DNA of 64,000 nt from Paenibacillus rubinfantis. Its GTDB lineage: Bacteria; Bacillota; Bacilli; Paenibacillales; Paenibacillaceae. Within the stretch, counting starts at the first letter, position 1, and each line of letters begins with the position of its first letter. The stretch covers positions 620,001 through 684,000 of the forward strand of contig NZ_LN909065.1 in assembly GCF_001486505.1 (NCBI RefSeq). The letters are read 5' to 3'. Shown piece after piece: positions 44,970-54,234 of the stretch. A program made the position numbers and the translations under genes. The notes beneath the pieces were generated by a model. The model was not told the origin of the DNA. It saw only the letters and a program-made list of their open reading frames with translations, and searched no databases.

Positions 44970-45569
44970 ATGGCACGTTACACTGGTCCTAAATTTAAAC
45001 TCAGCCGCCGTCTTGGCATTTCCTTGAGCGGCACTGGCAAAGATTTGAAGCGTCCGTTCCCTCCGGGGCAACACGGTGCTAACCAACGCAGAAAAGTAAG
45101 TAACTACGGAGCACAGTTGCTCGAGAAACAAAAATTGCGCCACATGTACGGCTTGGGCGAGAAGCAATTCCGCACCCTGTTCGAAAAAGCGCAACACATG
45201 CCTGGTATCGCGGGCGAAACGTTCATGATCCTGCTTGAAAGCCGTTTGGACAACCTCGTTTACCGTCTGGGCTTCGCGAACTCCCGCGCCGGTGCGCGTC
45301 AGCTCGTATCCCATGGCCACGTAACCGTTAACGGCAAGAAAGTGGACATCGCTTCTTACCGCGTGAACATCGGCGACGTAATTGGTCTTCGCGAAAGAAG
45401 CCGCGGCCTTTCCTCGGTGAAAGAAGCTATCGAGAATCGCTCGCATCTTCCAGCTTACCTGGAATTCAACGACACCGCTTTGGAAGGCAAATACATCCGT
45501 TTGCCAGAACGTTCCGAGCTGTCGCAAGACATCGACGAGAAGCAAATCGTCGAATTCTACAACCGTTAA
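44970..45569 (+). CDS. rpsD: 30S ribosomal protein S4
   Basis: A 199-residue uS4 protein, a primary 16S rRNA binder that nucleates 30S assembly. It starts [16 protein letters not shown] and has the S4 RNA-binding domain (about 90-150) with [14 protein letters not shown] and [17 protein letters not shown]. No zinc-finger cysteines are present, so it is the C-minus form common in Bacillus. AAAGGAGT precedes the ATG. It is monocistronic with strong promoter and terminator. Confidence 0.98.
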   Translation: MARYTGPKFKLSRRLGISLSGTGKDLKRPFPPGQHGANQRRKVSNYGAQLLEKQKLRHMYGLGEKQFRTLFEKAQHMPGIAGETFMILLESRLDNLVYRLGFANSRAGARQLVSHGHVTVNGKKVDIASYRVNIGDVIGLRERSRGLSSVKEAIENRSHLPAYLEFNDTALEGKYIRLPERSELSQDIDEKQIVEFYNR

Positions 45570-45583
45570 GATGCATCAAAGCC

Positions 45584-45622
45584 AAACCGGCCAAGTCGTT
45601 ATCGACTTTGGCCGGTTTTTTT
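45584..45622 (+). terminator. Terminator of rpsD
   Basis: AAACCGGCCAAGTCG-TTAT-CGACTTTGGCCGGTTT followed by a run of T. Confidence 0.92.
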
Positions 45623-45680
45623 GTGTCTAGATACAAAGATCGGAACGAAGGATTCCTCCGTTCCGATCTTGGATGACTTC

Positions 45681-46934
45681 TTATTTTACTAACAGCTTGG
45701 CGAATTTACGCTTACCCACTTGGATGATCTCTCCGCCCGTCAGCTCGACCTCGGCGTTCGGATCGCTGACCTTCTCTTCATTCAGCTTCACCGCTCCCTG
45801 TTGGATGCTTCGTTTGGCTTCCCCGTTGGAGGCTGCAAAACCGATTAGCGTCAGCAGCTTGATCAGGCGGATTTTCCCGTTCTCCAGCTCAGCAGCAGGA
45901 ATCTCCTTCTCTTCGATATCCTCCGGCAGCGCCCGTTGCTGGAACACGGTGACGAAATGCTCCTGCGCCGCATCGGCTGCTTCTTGGCCGTGGTACATCC
46001 GGACGAAGGTGTGAGCAAGTCTCATCTTCGCATCGCGTGGATGAACCGCTCCCGATTTGAGGCCTTCGGTAAGAGCCGTTAATTCTTCCAACGACAAGTC
46101 TGTTGCCAGTTCGTAGTATTTGGCCATCAGCTCGTCCGGTACGGACATCGCTTTGCCGTAAATTTCATTTGGCGCCTCATCGATGCCGATGTAGTTGCCT
46201 AGGCTCTTACTCATCTTCTGTACGCCGTCCAGGCCTTCGATAATGGGGGTCATGATCGCGACTTGCGTCTCTTTGCCGTATTCTTTTTGCAGCGTACGGC
46301 CCATGAGCAGGTTAAACTTCTGGTCCGTCCCCCCAAGCTCGATGTCGCTTTCCAACGCCACCGAATCCATCCCCTGCATCAACGGGTAGAAAAACTCATG
46401 GATGCTGATCGGCTGCCCGCTCGTATACCGCTTCGTAAAATCGTCGCGCTCAAGCATGCGAGCTACAGTAACCTTGGCCGAGAGCTTCACCACATCGGCA
46501 AACGTCATTGGGGCCAGCCATTCGGAGTTAAAATTGACCTGGGTTTGGGCTGGATCCAAAATTTTGAATATTTGCTGACGGTACGTTTCCGCGTTCCGCT
46601 GTACGTCTTCTTCAGTCAATTGCTTGCGGGTTTCCGATTTCCCGGTTGGGTCGCCGATCCGCCCTGTGAAGTCGCCGATAATCAGCTGTACCTGATGCCC
46701 CAGCTCTTGAAACTGGCGGAGTTTCTGCATCACGACCGTATGGCCGACGTGAATGTCCGGCGCAGAAGGGTCCAACCCCAGCTTCACTTTCAGCGGCTTG
46801 CCGGTTACGACCGACTTGATCACTTTCTGCTTCAGTTCGTCCTCCGGCACGATCTCCACCACACCGCGGGAAATCACCTGAAGCTGGCGTTCCACTTCGG
46901 CTTGTTGTGCCGCGCTTAATTCTTCCCACTTCAT
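45681..46934 (-). CDS. tyrS: Tyrosyl-tRNA synthetase
   Basis: A 417-residue class I synthetase charging tRNA-Tyr. The HIGH-type motif is HVGHT, the KMSKS motif is intact (QKMSKSLGN), and an S4-like RNA-binding domain occupies about 355-415. The form with this N-terminus ([28 protein letters not shown]) resembles the TyrZ/TyrRZ branch more than classic Bacillus TyrS. ATG 46934 is chosen by homology; the frame continues into the leader. Controlled by the T-box immediately upstream. Confidence 0.94.
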   Translation of the reverse strand: MKWEELSAAQQAEVERQLQVISRGVVEIVPEDELKQKVIKSVVTGKPLKVKLGLDPSAPDIHVGHTVVMQKLRQFQELGHQVQLIIGDFTGRIGDPTGKSETRKQLTEEDVQRNAETYRQQIFKILDPAQTQVNFNSEWLAPMTFADVVKLSAKVTVARMLERDDFTKRYTSGQPISIHEFFYPLMQGMDSVALESDIELGGTDQKFNLLMGRTLQKEYGKETQVAIMTPIIEGLDGVQKMSKSLGNYIGIDEAPNEIYGKAMSVPDELMAKYYELATDLSLEELTALTEGLKSGAVHPRDAKMRLAHTFVRMYHGQEAADAAQEHFVTVFQQRALPEDIEEKEIPAAELENGKIRLIKLLTLIGFAASNGEAKRSIQQGAVKLNEEKVSDPNAEVELTGGEIIQVGKRKFAKLLVK

Positions 46935-46983
46935 TGTTCTTACCTCCATCCAAATTGTTAACAACCACCTATAAAATGAACGC

Positions 46984-47021
46984 AAAAAAGCTCCTTCTCA
47001 TCCCAAGGGACGAGAAGGAGC
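46984..47021 (-). terminator. T-box conditional terminator
   Basis: GCTCCTTCTCGTCCC pairs with GGGATGAGAAGGAGC, followed by six T, 50 nt before the tyrS start. It is the off-state structure of the riboswitch. Confidence 0.9.
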
Positions 47022-47294
47022 GCTCGCGTTACCACCCTAATTAAAACCGATACCCGATCGTTCAGCGAAGCTGCCTAACGGACCATTCACGGTTTTCACT
47101 TCATTAACATAACGGGGATCCCCGGTACCGGACTACTGGCGTATGGGTATCTCCCTGCGCGTTCCCCCGGACGGCTCCAGACGGTATTTCAAAAGGGATC
47201 CGCCCATTCGGTTCGCAGCAACCACCGATTCTCTGAGCGACGGGATTCCGCCTTCTACTAAGTCTTTCTAAGCCTTTTGTCGATATGCGATTTA
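46984..47294 (-). ncRNA. Tyrosine-specific T-box riboswitch leader
   Basis: The transcript carries the T-box core AGGGTGGTAACGCG (47025-47038) with its competing terminator. Stem I lies toward the 5' end (about 47150-47280), and a candidate Tyr specifier codon TAC is at 47184-47186 within GAAATACCG. Uncharged tRNA-Tyr should pair through its anticodon with the specifier and its CCA end with the T-box, favouring antitermination and tyrS expression. Confidence 0.9.
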
Positions 47295-47300
47295 AAATTA

Positions 47301-47330
47301 TTTATAACATAGATGCATTCGCAAAGTCAA
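47301..47330 (-). promoter_or_regulatory. Promoter of the tyrS T-box leader
   Basis: TTGACT (47325-47330) and TATAAA (47301-47306) with an 18-nt spacer on the minus strand. Confidence 0.7.
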
Positions 47331-47414
47331 ACCTACGAAAGCTAGGACATAAGCAGGAATAAGGCTCCAAAACGCGCCAAATTACGCTGAAAAAACATCC
47401 AAATCCCCTTTTTT

Positions 47415-47424
47415 ATGCTATAAT
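47415..47424 (+). promoter_or_regulatory. Extended -10 promoter of the PBP gene
   Basis: TGCTATAAT, an extended -10 element, lies about 25 nt upstream of the ATG; the -35 is weak. The AAAGGAGG site follows directly. Confidence 0.6.
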
Positions 47425-47451
47425 GTTGCTGTTTATAAAGGAGGATCATGC

Positions 47452-50400
47452 ATGGATCATGAGAACGACAAAAACTCCGGCAAGCTGCGGCGCAATACCC
47501 GGAGCGAAAAACCCGCGAAACCTGCTCGAAAACGCTCAAAGGGCCGGGTTGCCTGGGCGATTGTGGGTTGGCTCGTTCTGTTTGGATTAGCCGGTGCTTT
47601 ATTTGCCGGGGGAGCCGTATTCGGATACGTATCCTCCGTCGTCAAGGACGATCCAGTACGGTCGCGTGCCGACATTGAAGCGAAAATCAACCATAATGAA
47701 ATGACGGGCTTCGCCTATTTCCGTGACGGCCAGCCGATTGGCCAGCTCCGCTCGGAGGAGGACCGCCGCCCCGTCACTTACAAGGAAATCCCGCAAACCG
47801 TGCTCGATGCGGTGATCGCCATCGAGGACAACCATTTTGAGGAGCACATCGGCATCGACTTTAAGGGGACGTTGCGGGCGGTTAAGCAGCGGTTGCTCAA
47901 GGAGGATGTGCAAACCGGCGGCAGTACGCTAACGCAGCAGCTGGCCCGGCGTGTGTTCCTGAACCTGGATAAGACTGAAGACCGGAAGATCAAGGAGATG
48001 CTGCTGGCGCTTCGGCTGGAGCGTTTTTTATCCAAGGAAGAAATTATGACGGCTTATCTGAATAAGGTCCCTTTCGGCAACGGATCGAACGGGTATCAGG
48101 TCTACGGCATCAAAGCCGCAGCCAAAGGCCTGTTTAACGTCAGCAATCTGGCGGATCTGAATATCGCTCAAGCGGCGTATTTGGCTGGTTTGCCGCAGTT
48201 GCCTTCTACGTATTCTGCTTTTAACGGGAAAGGCGAATTTAACGAGGAGGCCTTCGAGCGGGCGATCAAACGTCAGCAGCTCGTGCTGCAGCGGATGCTC
48301 GAGGAGAGCAAAATCACGCAGGCACAATATAATGAAGCGATGGCCTTCGATATCAAAGGATCGCTGGCTAAACCAACGAAAAAAGCTTACGACACCTTCC
48401 CGTACCTGATGCTGGAGACGGAACGTCAAGGCGCGATCGTCATTGGCATGTTAAACAATCCGGAGATGACCAAAGAGGAAGTTGCCGCGAATACGCAAAT
48501 CCTCGAGGAAGCCCGGCGGGAGCTGCTGACCGGGGGGTACCGGGTTTATACGACCATCGACAAGAAGGTTTATAACTCCATGCATAAGGTCTCGGACAAT
48601 GCCGAGAATTTCTCGCCGATCAGCGAGAAGAAGGGCTTGGAGCAGGTCGCTTCGATGATGATCGACAACAAGACCGGGGCGATCCTTGGGATGATCGAAG
48701 GACGCGACTTCTACACCGAGCAAATGAACTATGCTACACAAATGAAACGGCAGCCGGGTTCAACGATGAAGCCGATTGCCGCTTATTTGCCGGCCCTTGA
48801 CGCCGGGCTTGTTCAACCGGCCAGCATTATCGATGATTCGCCGATTATCCTGAAGGACTATCAGAAGGGCTTCCACATCCCGGTGAACTCCAGCGGCGGT
48901 TATAAAGGCCTGGTGACGGCGCGGACTGCGCTGAACGAATCACGGAACATCCCGGCGCTGCGGGTGTTCAACAACATCGTAGGCATCGACAAAGCCTGGG
49001 ACTTCGCCAAGAAGCTGGGGATCACAACGCTGGAAGAGGAAGATTACCACGCTCAAACCGGTGTGCTTGGCGGCTTGAAATACGGCGTAACGGTCGAGGA
49101 ACTGACCAACGCGTACAGCGCAATCGCCAATGGCGGGAAGTTTACCGATGCTTATATGATCGAGAAGATCACCGACGCCAAAGGCAATATCGTTTACAAG
49201 CATGAGGTCGAGCCACAGCAGGTCTTCTCCGAGCAAACGGCTTACCTGATGACCGATATGCTGCGCACCGTCATCACCAACGGGACGGGGACCTCGATCC
49301 GAAGCGATTTCAAGAACTACGGCAAAATCCCGGTTGTCGGCAAAACCGGTACAACGCAAAACTACGCCGACGTTTGGTTTATGGGCTACTCGCCGGACGT
49401 TACGCTGGGCGTATGGATCGGGTATCGCGAGCCGGTGAACACGTTGTCGGATGCCGGCAAATCGCGGGCGCGCAAAATTTGGGCGCTCGTCATGAATGAA
49501 GTGACCGAAAACGAACCGGACTTGTTTCAAACCAAGGAGTTTACCAAGCCGGATGGCATCGTGAAGAAGACGGTGTCCGGTTACAGCGGCAAGCTGCCCA
49601 CCCAATTAACGCAGCAGGCTGGCAAGCTGGTTACGGATATTTTTAACGCCAAGTATGTGCCGACGGAGTCGGACGATGTGCTGATCCGTGCCAAATACGT
49701 GACGTATGAAGGAATCAACTATGTCCCGCTGGAAACGACGCCTTCCGATATGCTTCGCGAGAAGGTTGTGGTGAAACGCGAAACGCCGATCGAATTGCTC
49801 AAGGAGCAGCTGGAGCAGGCGTTCGCCGGAATGTCTGGCAGCCATAAGCCGCTGAGCTTCTATATGCCGAAGGATGCCGGTGAAGATGCACCGTACAAAC
49901 CGGATCCGCGGGTTGACGACGGCCAAGCGCCGGCAGCGCCGGCCAATGTCGCCTTGTCTGGCGGCAGCGGAGCGGCTACGATCACGTTTAGCGAAAATAC
50001 GGAGAAAGACGTTGTCGGTTACCGCTTGTATCGTGCGGATGACGGTGTAACCTTCCAGTATACCGGGAAAGCGGCGCTGGTTGGCGATCCGGCCTCGATC
50101 TCCGACGGTGGTTCGGCCGGCTTCACCACCGCGTACTACGTCACGGCCGTCGACGTAGCCGGGAAGGAATCGGCGCCTAGCGATATCGTCAGCGCCTTTG
50201 GCGGCGGAGTATTCCCGGACGGCGGCTCGACGCCGGACACGAACGGCGGAATGCCGGACGGCAGCGATGGCGGGATTATTGGCGGCAACGGCAACGACGG
50301 CCCGCTTCCCGCTTCGCCCGCGAGCGTGAGTGTCAAGAAAGACGAACGCGGGTTCACGGTCAGCTGGGAGGCGAACGGCGCACTAGACCTCGTGACGAGC

Positions 50401-50571
50401 TACAACGTCTACGTGTCCGATGCCCAAGGCGGCTCCTACACGAAGGTGGGCTCCACCTCGGACTCGCATTTCTCGTTCAAAACCGATTCCAGCTCCGTCT
50501 GGATCCAGGTCACCGCCGTGAACGTGCTGGGCGAATCCCCGCCGTCAGCAGCGGTGCAGTATAGTAAGTAA
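47452..50571 (+). CDS. Class A penicillin-binding protein 1A with C-terminal FN3 domains
   Basis: A 1039-residue bifunctional PBP that polymerises and crosslinks peptidoglycan. A basic cytosolic tail and one transmembrane helix (about 32-58) are followed by a glycosyltransferase domain with catalytic Glu in IEDNHFEEH (about 125) and GGSTLTQQLARR. The transpeptidase has STMK (437-440), the SxN-type ESRN, and KTG (631-633). Two fibronectin type III-like domains (about 825-910 and 950-1038) flank a Gly/Asp-rich linker (DGGSTPDTNGGMPDGSDGG). GGAGG precedes ATG 47452 by 7 nt. Its extreme 3' end and terminator recur inside the downstream island. Confidence 0.95.
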   Translation: MDHENDKNSGKLRRNTRSEKPAKPARKRSKGRVAWAIVGWLVLFGLAGALFAGGAVFGYVSSVVKDDPVRSRADIEAKINHNEMTGFAYFRDGQPIGQLRSEEDRRPVTYKEIPQTVLDAVIAIEDNHFEEHIGIDFKGTLRAVKQRLLKEDVQTGGSTLTQQLARRVFLNLDKTEDRKIKEMLLALRLERFLSKEEIMTAYLNKVPFGNGSNGYQVYGIKAAAKGLFNVSNLADLNIAQAAYLAGLPQLPSTYSAFNGKGEFNEEAFERAIKRQQLVLQRMLEESKITQAQYNEAMAFDIKGSLAKPTKKAYDTFPYLMLETERQGAIVIGMLNNPEMTKEEVAANTQILEEARRELLTGGYRVYTTIDKKVYNSMHKVSDNAENFSPISEKKGLEQVASMMIDNKTGAILGMIEGRDFYTEQMNYATQMKRQPGSTMKPIAAYLPALDAGLVQPASIIDDSPIILKDYQKGFHIPVNSSGGYKGLVTARTALNESRNIPALRVFNNIVGIDKAWDFAKKLGITTLEEEDYHAQTGVLGGLKYGVTVEELTNAYSAIANGGKFTDAYMIEKITDAKGNIVYKHEVEPQQVFSEQTAYLMTDMLRTVITNGTGTSIRSDFKNYGKIPVVGKTGTTQNYADVWFMGYSPDVTLGVWIGYREPVNTLSDAGKSRARKIWALVMNEVTENEPDLFQTKEFTKPDGIVKKTVSGYSGKLPTQLTQQAGKLVTDIFNAKYVPTESDDVLIRAKYVTYEGINYVPLETTPSDMLREKVVVKRETPIELLKEQLEQAFAGMSGSHKPLSFYMPKDAGEDAPYKPDPRVDDGQAPAAPANVALSGGSGAATITFSENTEKDVVGYRLYRADDGVTFQYTGKAALVGDPASISDGGSAGFTTAYYVTAVDVAGKESAPSDIVSAFGGGVFPDGGSTPDTNGGMPDGSDGGIIGGNGNDGPLPASPASVSVKKDERGFTVSWEANGALDLVTSYNVYVSDAQGGSYTKVGSTSDSHFSFKTDSSSVWIQVTAVNVLGESPPSAAVQYSK

Positions 50572-50577
50572 GGACAA

Positions 50578-50608
50578 AGCAGCAGGCTCACGCCTGCTGC
50601 TTTTTTTG
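50578..50608 (+). terminator. Terminator of the PBP gene
   Basis: AGCAGCAGGC-TCAC-GCCTGCTGCT with seven T, 7 nt after the stop. It marks the start of the accessory island. Confidence 0.92.
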
Positions 50609-50623
50609 GATATATGCGATTCC

Positions 50624-50815
50624 TCACTCCATTACTTCGAAATCCTCTTGCCTTGCTACAATCTGCGCATTGGTGATCCCAGTTTTCGGATCCGAGAATT
50701 CGATCTCGTATTCACCCCCGGGATAGAATTCAATAATATAGCCTACGTCGAATTTTTGGGCTCCCTGGTTTGAATACGTGTCGGTTAAGAGCCTCACTTT
50801 GTTGTATAATTCCAT
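50624..50815 (-). CDS. Small DUF4926-like protein (63 aa)
   Basis: A 63-residue protein with the DUF4926 pattern: N-terminal LYNKVRLLTDTYSNQGAQKFDVGYIIEFYPGGEYEIEF and a C-terminal ARQEDFEV. Such proteins occur beside toxin or immunity clusters and may be antitoxin-like; this is an inference from context. It is 11 nt from the propeller gene on the same strand and probably cotranscribed. Confidence 0.75.
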   Translation of the reverse strand: MELYNKVRLLTDTYSNQGAQKFDVGYIIEFYPGGEYEIEFSDPKTGITNAQIVARQEDFEVME

Positions 50816-50826
50816 TGGCGTGCCTC

Positions 50827-51909
50827 CTATTTCATTTCATAGGCTACTAAGTCCACATCAAATCGATCCGCATCAACGAATTTGGTTAAGAGCAAGCCTT
50901 CTAGACTCAGGTTGAACCAAGTCATCGCACCGCGAAAACGACGTTTCCATAAAGGCTGTCCGTGTTGATTAAGGCACCAGATATACGATTCCGGCTTTCT
51001 TTTTTTGACTACAGTAAACAGATATACCTGGTTTCTGTGATCCAAAATCGGACTAAACTGTGTAATATGCCCTAGGTCTGTCTCCCAAAGTAACTGCCCC
51101 GAAGTATCCACAGCACATACCCTAAAATAAGTTGTTCCCAAAACCAGGTAACCCTCATTACTCAATGCGGGCGAACTAATGAATCCGCGATCCCCGGGCG
51201 TATACTTCCAGTTCATATTTCCGTCTGTGTCTATGGAGTATAGGGAATGTAGACTTTGTTCATCGGCAAAAGCAAAATACAGATGATCTTCCTTATCAAC
51301 AATAGGTGCAAACTCAAGGTAGCATTTGCCATACTCTTTTTTCCAACGGAGATCCCCGTCCTTTGTTAAAGAAATCAATACTCCCGGCTCCTCTCGAGCA
51401 GAAAAATAGACATTCCCTTTGGAATCAAAGACGGGATACGAGCTGATATTACGACAGGAAAAACTCCATAAATGGTATCCTGCTGAATTAATTTTGACTA
51501 GATCATGCCAAGTAACAATATAGATGTTCCCATCTTGGTCTAGAATAGGTTCAAAATGCTTATTATGCTCCAGTCGAGTCGCCCAAAGCAGATTGCCTGC
51601 ACCGTCAACTTTATATAGTGAATTCCGATCTCCGTGATTGACAACCAAATATAAGTATTGTTCATGATCAAGCGTTGGGCTCGATTGAGCCCCTTTCCCG
51701 ATATTCACTCTCCAATTCGTTGTACCCTCTTTTGAGATCGAAAACACATCCCCATTGTTCGCACCAAAAAGGATATTTCCCTGGGCATCAATAACGGGTT
51801 CCGAGGTGGAGACTACGTCCTGCAAAGAGAACTTCCAATTCATCTTTCCGATCATATCGGGACCGTTTTTAGATATCTGCTTCGACCAGTGTATGTTTGT
51901 GTGAAACAA
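50827..51909 (-). CDS. PQQ-like beta-propeller repeat protein
   Basis: A 360-residue protein built from repeats of the form W-K-I-G..G.I..SP.LD..GYLYL, each ending G.I.W.Y, typical of PQQ-like eight- or seven-bladed propellers (about seven repeats visible). There is no signal peptide, unlike most exported PQQ enzymes, so it is probably cytosolic; a quinone cofactor is not implied. The start is a TTG at 51909 behind AGGAGGTG. It lies 11 nt from the split TPR gene upstream and 11 nt from the DUF4926 gene downstream, so the three may form a unit. Function unknown. Confidence 0.75.
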   Translation of the reverse strand: MFHTNIHWSKQISKNGPDMIGKMNWKFSLQDVVSTSEPVIDAQGNILFGANNGDVFSISKEGTTNWRVNIGKGAQSSPTLDHEQYLYLVVNHGDRNSLYKVDGAGNLLWATRLEHNKHFEPILDQDGNIYIVTWHDLVKINSAGYHLWSFSCRNISSYPVFDSKGNVYFSAREEPGVLISLTKDGDLRWKKEYGKCYLEFAPIVDKEDHLYFAFADEQSLHSLYSIDTDGNMNWKYTPGDRGFISSPALSNEGYLVLGTTYFRVCAVDTSGQLLWETDLGHITQFSPILDHRNQVYLFTVVKKRKPESYIWCLNQHGQPLWKRRFRGAMTWFNLSLEGLLLTKFVDADRFDVDLVAYEMK

Positions 51910-51920
51910 GGGAACACCTC

Positions 51921-52411
51921 CTAGATCTGAATCTGTTCACGAATCCTTCCGTAAAGAGTTTTTGTTCGTTTGTTTTCGCTATCCACCTTCAAACCGGCTT
52001 CTGCCCATAAGTACGCCTCAAGGGCAAGTGATTTTATATAATAGGCTTTAGCTTGAGTAAAATCCTCATTTTGTAAAAAGAAAACCCCTAGATAGAAATG
52101 AGTATCTTCATTCTCCGGATTTAGTTCATGGGCGCGATAAAGATAGTCCAGGGCTTTCTCCCTCTCCCCAAGCTTCAAATATACTCGGCCTAAATTAAAA
52201 ACCGGGCGTTCCCAATCAGGCTTTATTCGATGAACTTCATTAAAAATGGTTATCGCCTTTTCATAAATTCCGAGTGCCAAATGACAACACCCGATATAAT
52301 TCATACTGTCCCTGAAGGGTAAAGAGCATTTTCTTTTTCAAAATAGGATAATGCATCCGTGAATTTATTACTGGCATAGGCTTCTTCACCAAGTTGATAG
52401 TAATTTATCAT
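51921..52411 (-). pseudogene. TPR-repeat protein split by a -1 frame change
   Basis: Two reading frames overlap as ATGA. The upstream one (52301-52411, 36 residues) begins MINYYQLGEEAYASNKF and ends at TGA, while the downstream one (51921-52304) begins MNYIGCCHLALGIYEKA. Joined, they match the start of the intact TPR gene at 53054-53827 (YKNGEQAYLEKKY... LNYVGCCYLGLEEY). The second part has three recognisable TPRs and a truncated C-terminus of only about 127 residues. Either a frameshifted gene or a two-cistron coupled version; a sequencing error would also explain it. Confidence 0.7.
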
Positions 52412-52535
52412 TTCTGTCACATCCAGTTCATTATGGAATGCGAACAAAATTGCGTGGAGGAACGCGTACAGTTAATGTTTCAGAGTAGAACAAAAAATCA
52501 AAATTCCAATAAGCGCGGCTATCTAAAAATTTATC

Positions 52536-52694
52536 TCAACATACAATTATATCTCCATTTGTAACTTTTTTGGATTCAAACAGTTCAAATTTACTCCCGA
52601 GATAAACAAGATTTTTAGGTGCTTGATCCTGATATAAAAAGCTGAGACTACAAAAACTTCATAGTTTTCAAAATAGGAGATATCTTTCAAAACT
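52536..52694 (-). pseudogene. Remnant of an unknown immunity-type gene, 3' part
   Basis: One frame reads SLSFLYQDQAPKNLVYLG... ending in DIIVC and a stop (52536-52538); just upstream, in another frame, LKDISYFENYEVFV continues. The frame change and absence of a start or ribosome site mark it as decayed. The source family is not identified. Confidence 0.5.
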
Positions 52695-52773
52695 ATACTT
52701 CAATCCTGTCCCCATCTACATCGGAGTAAAAGTGTGCAGCAGTTGAATACTCTGTCAAAGGGAAGCTTCCCAT
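52693..52773 (-). pseudogene. Remnant of an immunity-type gene, last 26 codons
   Basis: Reads MGSFPLTEYSTAAHFYSD followed by VDGDRIEV and a TAG stop, with an upstream TAA closing the frame. Such short acidic C-termini ending DGDxIEV are common in cytosolic immunity-like proteins; assignment is by general look only. Confidence 0.5.
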
Positions 52774-52863
52774 ACTTACATTTTAAAGCAACAAAAATTT
52801 GATACATTTCTTCCTACAGACAATGACCAAATACAAGAAATGGTGTGCATTCATTTAGATTAC

Positions 52864-52900
52864 ACCTCCAGTTATTTGATAATAACCAATAACTGGAGGT
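52864..52900. repeat. Hairpin element, copy 1 (ACCTCCAGTTATT arms)
   Basis: A perfect 13-bp stem with an 11-nt loop. The same sequence neighbourhood (ATTAGATTACACCTCCA ... GTTTAGCTT) recurs at 55059-55099. There is no T-run on the minus strand, so it is not a typical terminator. Confidence 0.75.
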
Positions 52901-52955
52901 ATACCCGAATGACAAGTTTAGCTTATAAAGATATTACATTCTAAAACATTAAATT

Positions 52956-53035
52956 TAGTCAATCATATGTTGTATTTGAGTCATACACTAGACAAAATAC
53001 CTTGTAAAGTAAGAACTCCCTTATTAACTATTTCC
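52956..53035 (-). pseudogene. Decayed copy of an Rhs toxin 3' end
   Basis: The plus-strand text AATCATATGTTGTATTTGAG and CCTTGTAAAGTAAGA-type segment matches the 3' end of the Rhs gene at 55537-55650 (AATCATATGTTGTATTTGAG and CCTTGTAAGGTAAGA), with an internal deletion. Stop codons interrupt it. It shows that an Rhs tip once lay here too. Confidence 0.7.
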
Positions 53036-53053
53036 TCGAAGAATTAACAAAAT

Positions 53054-53827
53054 TCAGCCATTGCATAGACCCAAATCAATGTTAATTTGTTCGTAAAACT
53101 TTTTAACAGTGGTATGATTAGGGTCAATCCTTAGAGCTTCAATTGCCCATTTTAATGCAATATTAAACTGCTTCAATTTACAATTGCAGTATATAATATC
53201 AACCATACATTCGATATCCGTGGGGCATAATTTGATAGCTAAATACAATTCTTCCAGTGCATCAGAATATTTTTTTAGTTCAATGAATACAAGTCCTTTG
53301 TTTCTAACCGCATCAGCGTTAGGAGTAATTTGATAAGATCGCTCAAACTCTTGGATAGCTAGACTATATAAAGATTTTCTGAAATAGCATAAACCTAAAT
53401 TTAAATGAGGTTCTGATTGCTGCTCCACTATCTGGATTGATTGAGAAAAATACTTTATCGCAGGTTCATAATTTTGAGAATTTAAATAGTATACCCCCAT
53501 ATAGAATAGTGAATCTGGATTTTGAACATTCATTTTAAGACCCTTATCAAGATACTTAAATGCACTTTTGAATTGTTGCATTCTTATATATACTCTACCT
53601 ATATTGACAACAGGTTGTTCCCAATTAGGTTCAATAGCGATTACCTCATTAAAAGTCTGTAATGCCAAGAAATATTCCTCAAGACCCAAGTAACAACATC
53701 CAACATAATTCAAACAACTTGATGAAGCTTCTATGTCCATCTGTTTCTTAAAATTGTCCAGGGCTTCTCGATATTTCTTTTCTAAGTAGGCCTGTTCGCC
53801 ATTTTTATAATATACTTTAGAGTCCAT
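53054..53827 (-). CDS. TPR-repeat protein, 257 aa
   Basis: An intact 257-residue protein of about seven tetratricopeptide repeats (YxxAxxxFxxxxxIxPxx pattern), no signal peptide and no other domain. TPRs mediate protein-protein contacts. The first 45 residues correspond to the split TPR gene at 51921-52411, so the two are duplicates that have diverged strongly. In this locus a chaperone or adaptor role for immunity or toxin handling is conceivable, but not shown. It sits 21 nt after the CxxC protein remnant. Confidence 0.8.
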   Translation of the reverse strand: MDSKVYYKNGEQAYLEKKYREALDNFKKQMDIEASSSCLNYVGCCYLGLEEYFLALQTFNEVIAIEPNWEQPVVNIGRVYIRMQQFKSAFKYLDKGLKMNVQNPDSLFYMGVYYLNSQNYEPAIKYFSQSIQIVEQQSEPHLNLGLCYFRKSLYSLAIQEFERSYQITPNADAVRNKGLVFIELKKYSDALEELYLAIKLCPTDIECMVDIIYCNCKLKQFNIALKWAIEALRIDPNHTTVKKFYEQINIDLGLCNG

Positions 53828-53848
53828 ATATACCTATTTTCTCCTTTA

Positions 53849-54060
53849 TTATTTCGAAACATTCCACATGAACCTATTATTAAAATCTTCAAAGCAGCTT
53901 GGACAAACCCAATAGTATAAATCCTCAGTTGCGTAGCCCTTGCTGCATTCCTCAGGGAACTTTTTCCGGCAGAATTCACAGTGGTCATGATCCCATGACT
54001 GATTCATAGGAAGGAATCTGTTTGGTTTCTTAACCGCCAATCATTTTTGTCCATTTTCAT
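53849..54060 (-). pseudogene. Remnant A of a small CxxC protein (NDWRLRNQ...WDHDHCEFC family)
   Basis: A first frame (54004-54060) reads MKMDKNDWRLRNQTDSFL and stops; its TGA overlaps an ATG (54007) from which MNQSWDHDHCEFCRKKF and YWVCPSCFEDF continue to 53849. The two CxxC pairs (CEFC, CPSC) look zinc-binding. The intact family, as I recall it, joins DWRLRNQxxYL to WDHDHCEFCW in one frame with about 10 more residues between, so this copy has a deletion and a frame break. It could still express the second half as a 53-residue protein. Confidence 0.6.
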
Positions 54061-54198
54061 CACGACCCACTTGTGGTTTCTATTATTCTATTCGGAATCA
54101 GCCTATAACTTTTACCCGTCAGAAAAATAACCATCTGCAGCCTCTGAATGGCAGAGTAAAGATTCATCTATTTCGTTTTTTGATATATAGGAGAAAAT

Positions 54199-54220
54199 GA
54201 CACCAAAATTCCGGTGCCAT
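54199..54220 (-). terminator. Short hairpin after the 202-aa gene
   Basis: GGCACC-GGAATTTT-GGTGTC with a following ATTTTC on the minus strand, 15 nt past the stop. Confidence 0.5.
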
Positions 54221-54234
54221 AATAAAATTAATTT

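Larger units (their letters stand above)
52412..53053. other. Gene-free AT-rich stretch holding several decayed toxin/immunity fragments
   Basis: No complete gene is supported over about 640 nt. Recognisable contents are two remnants of immunity-type C-termini (52536-52694 and 52693-52773), a 13-bp hairpin (52864-52900) and a remnant of an Rhs toxin 3' end (52956-53035), all on the minus strand. Confidence 0.7.
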
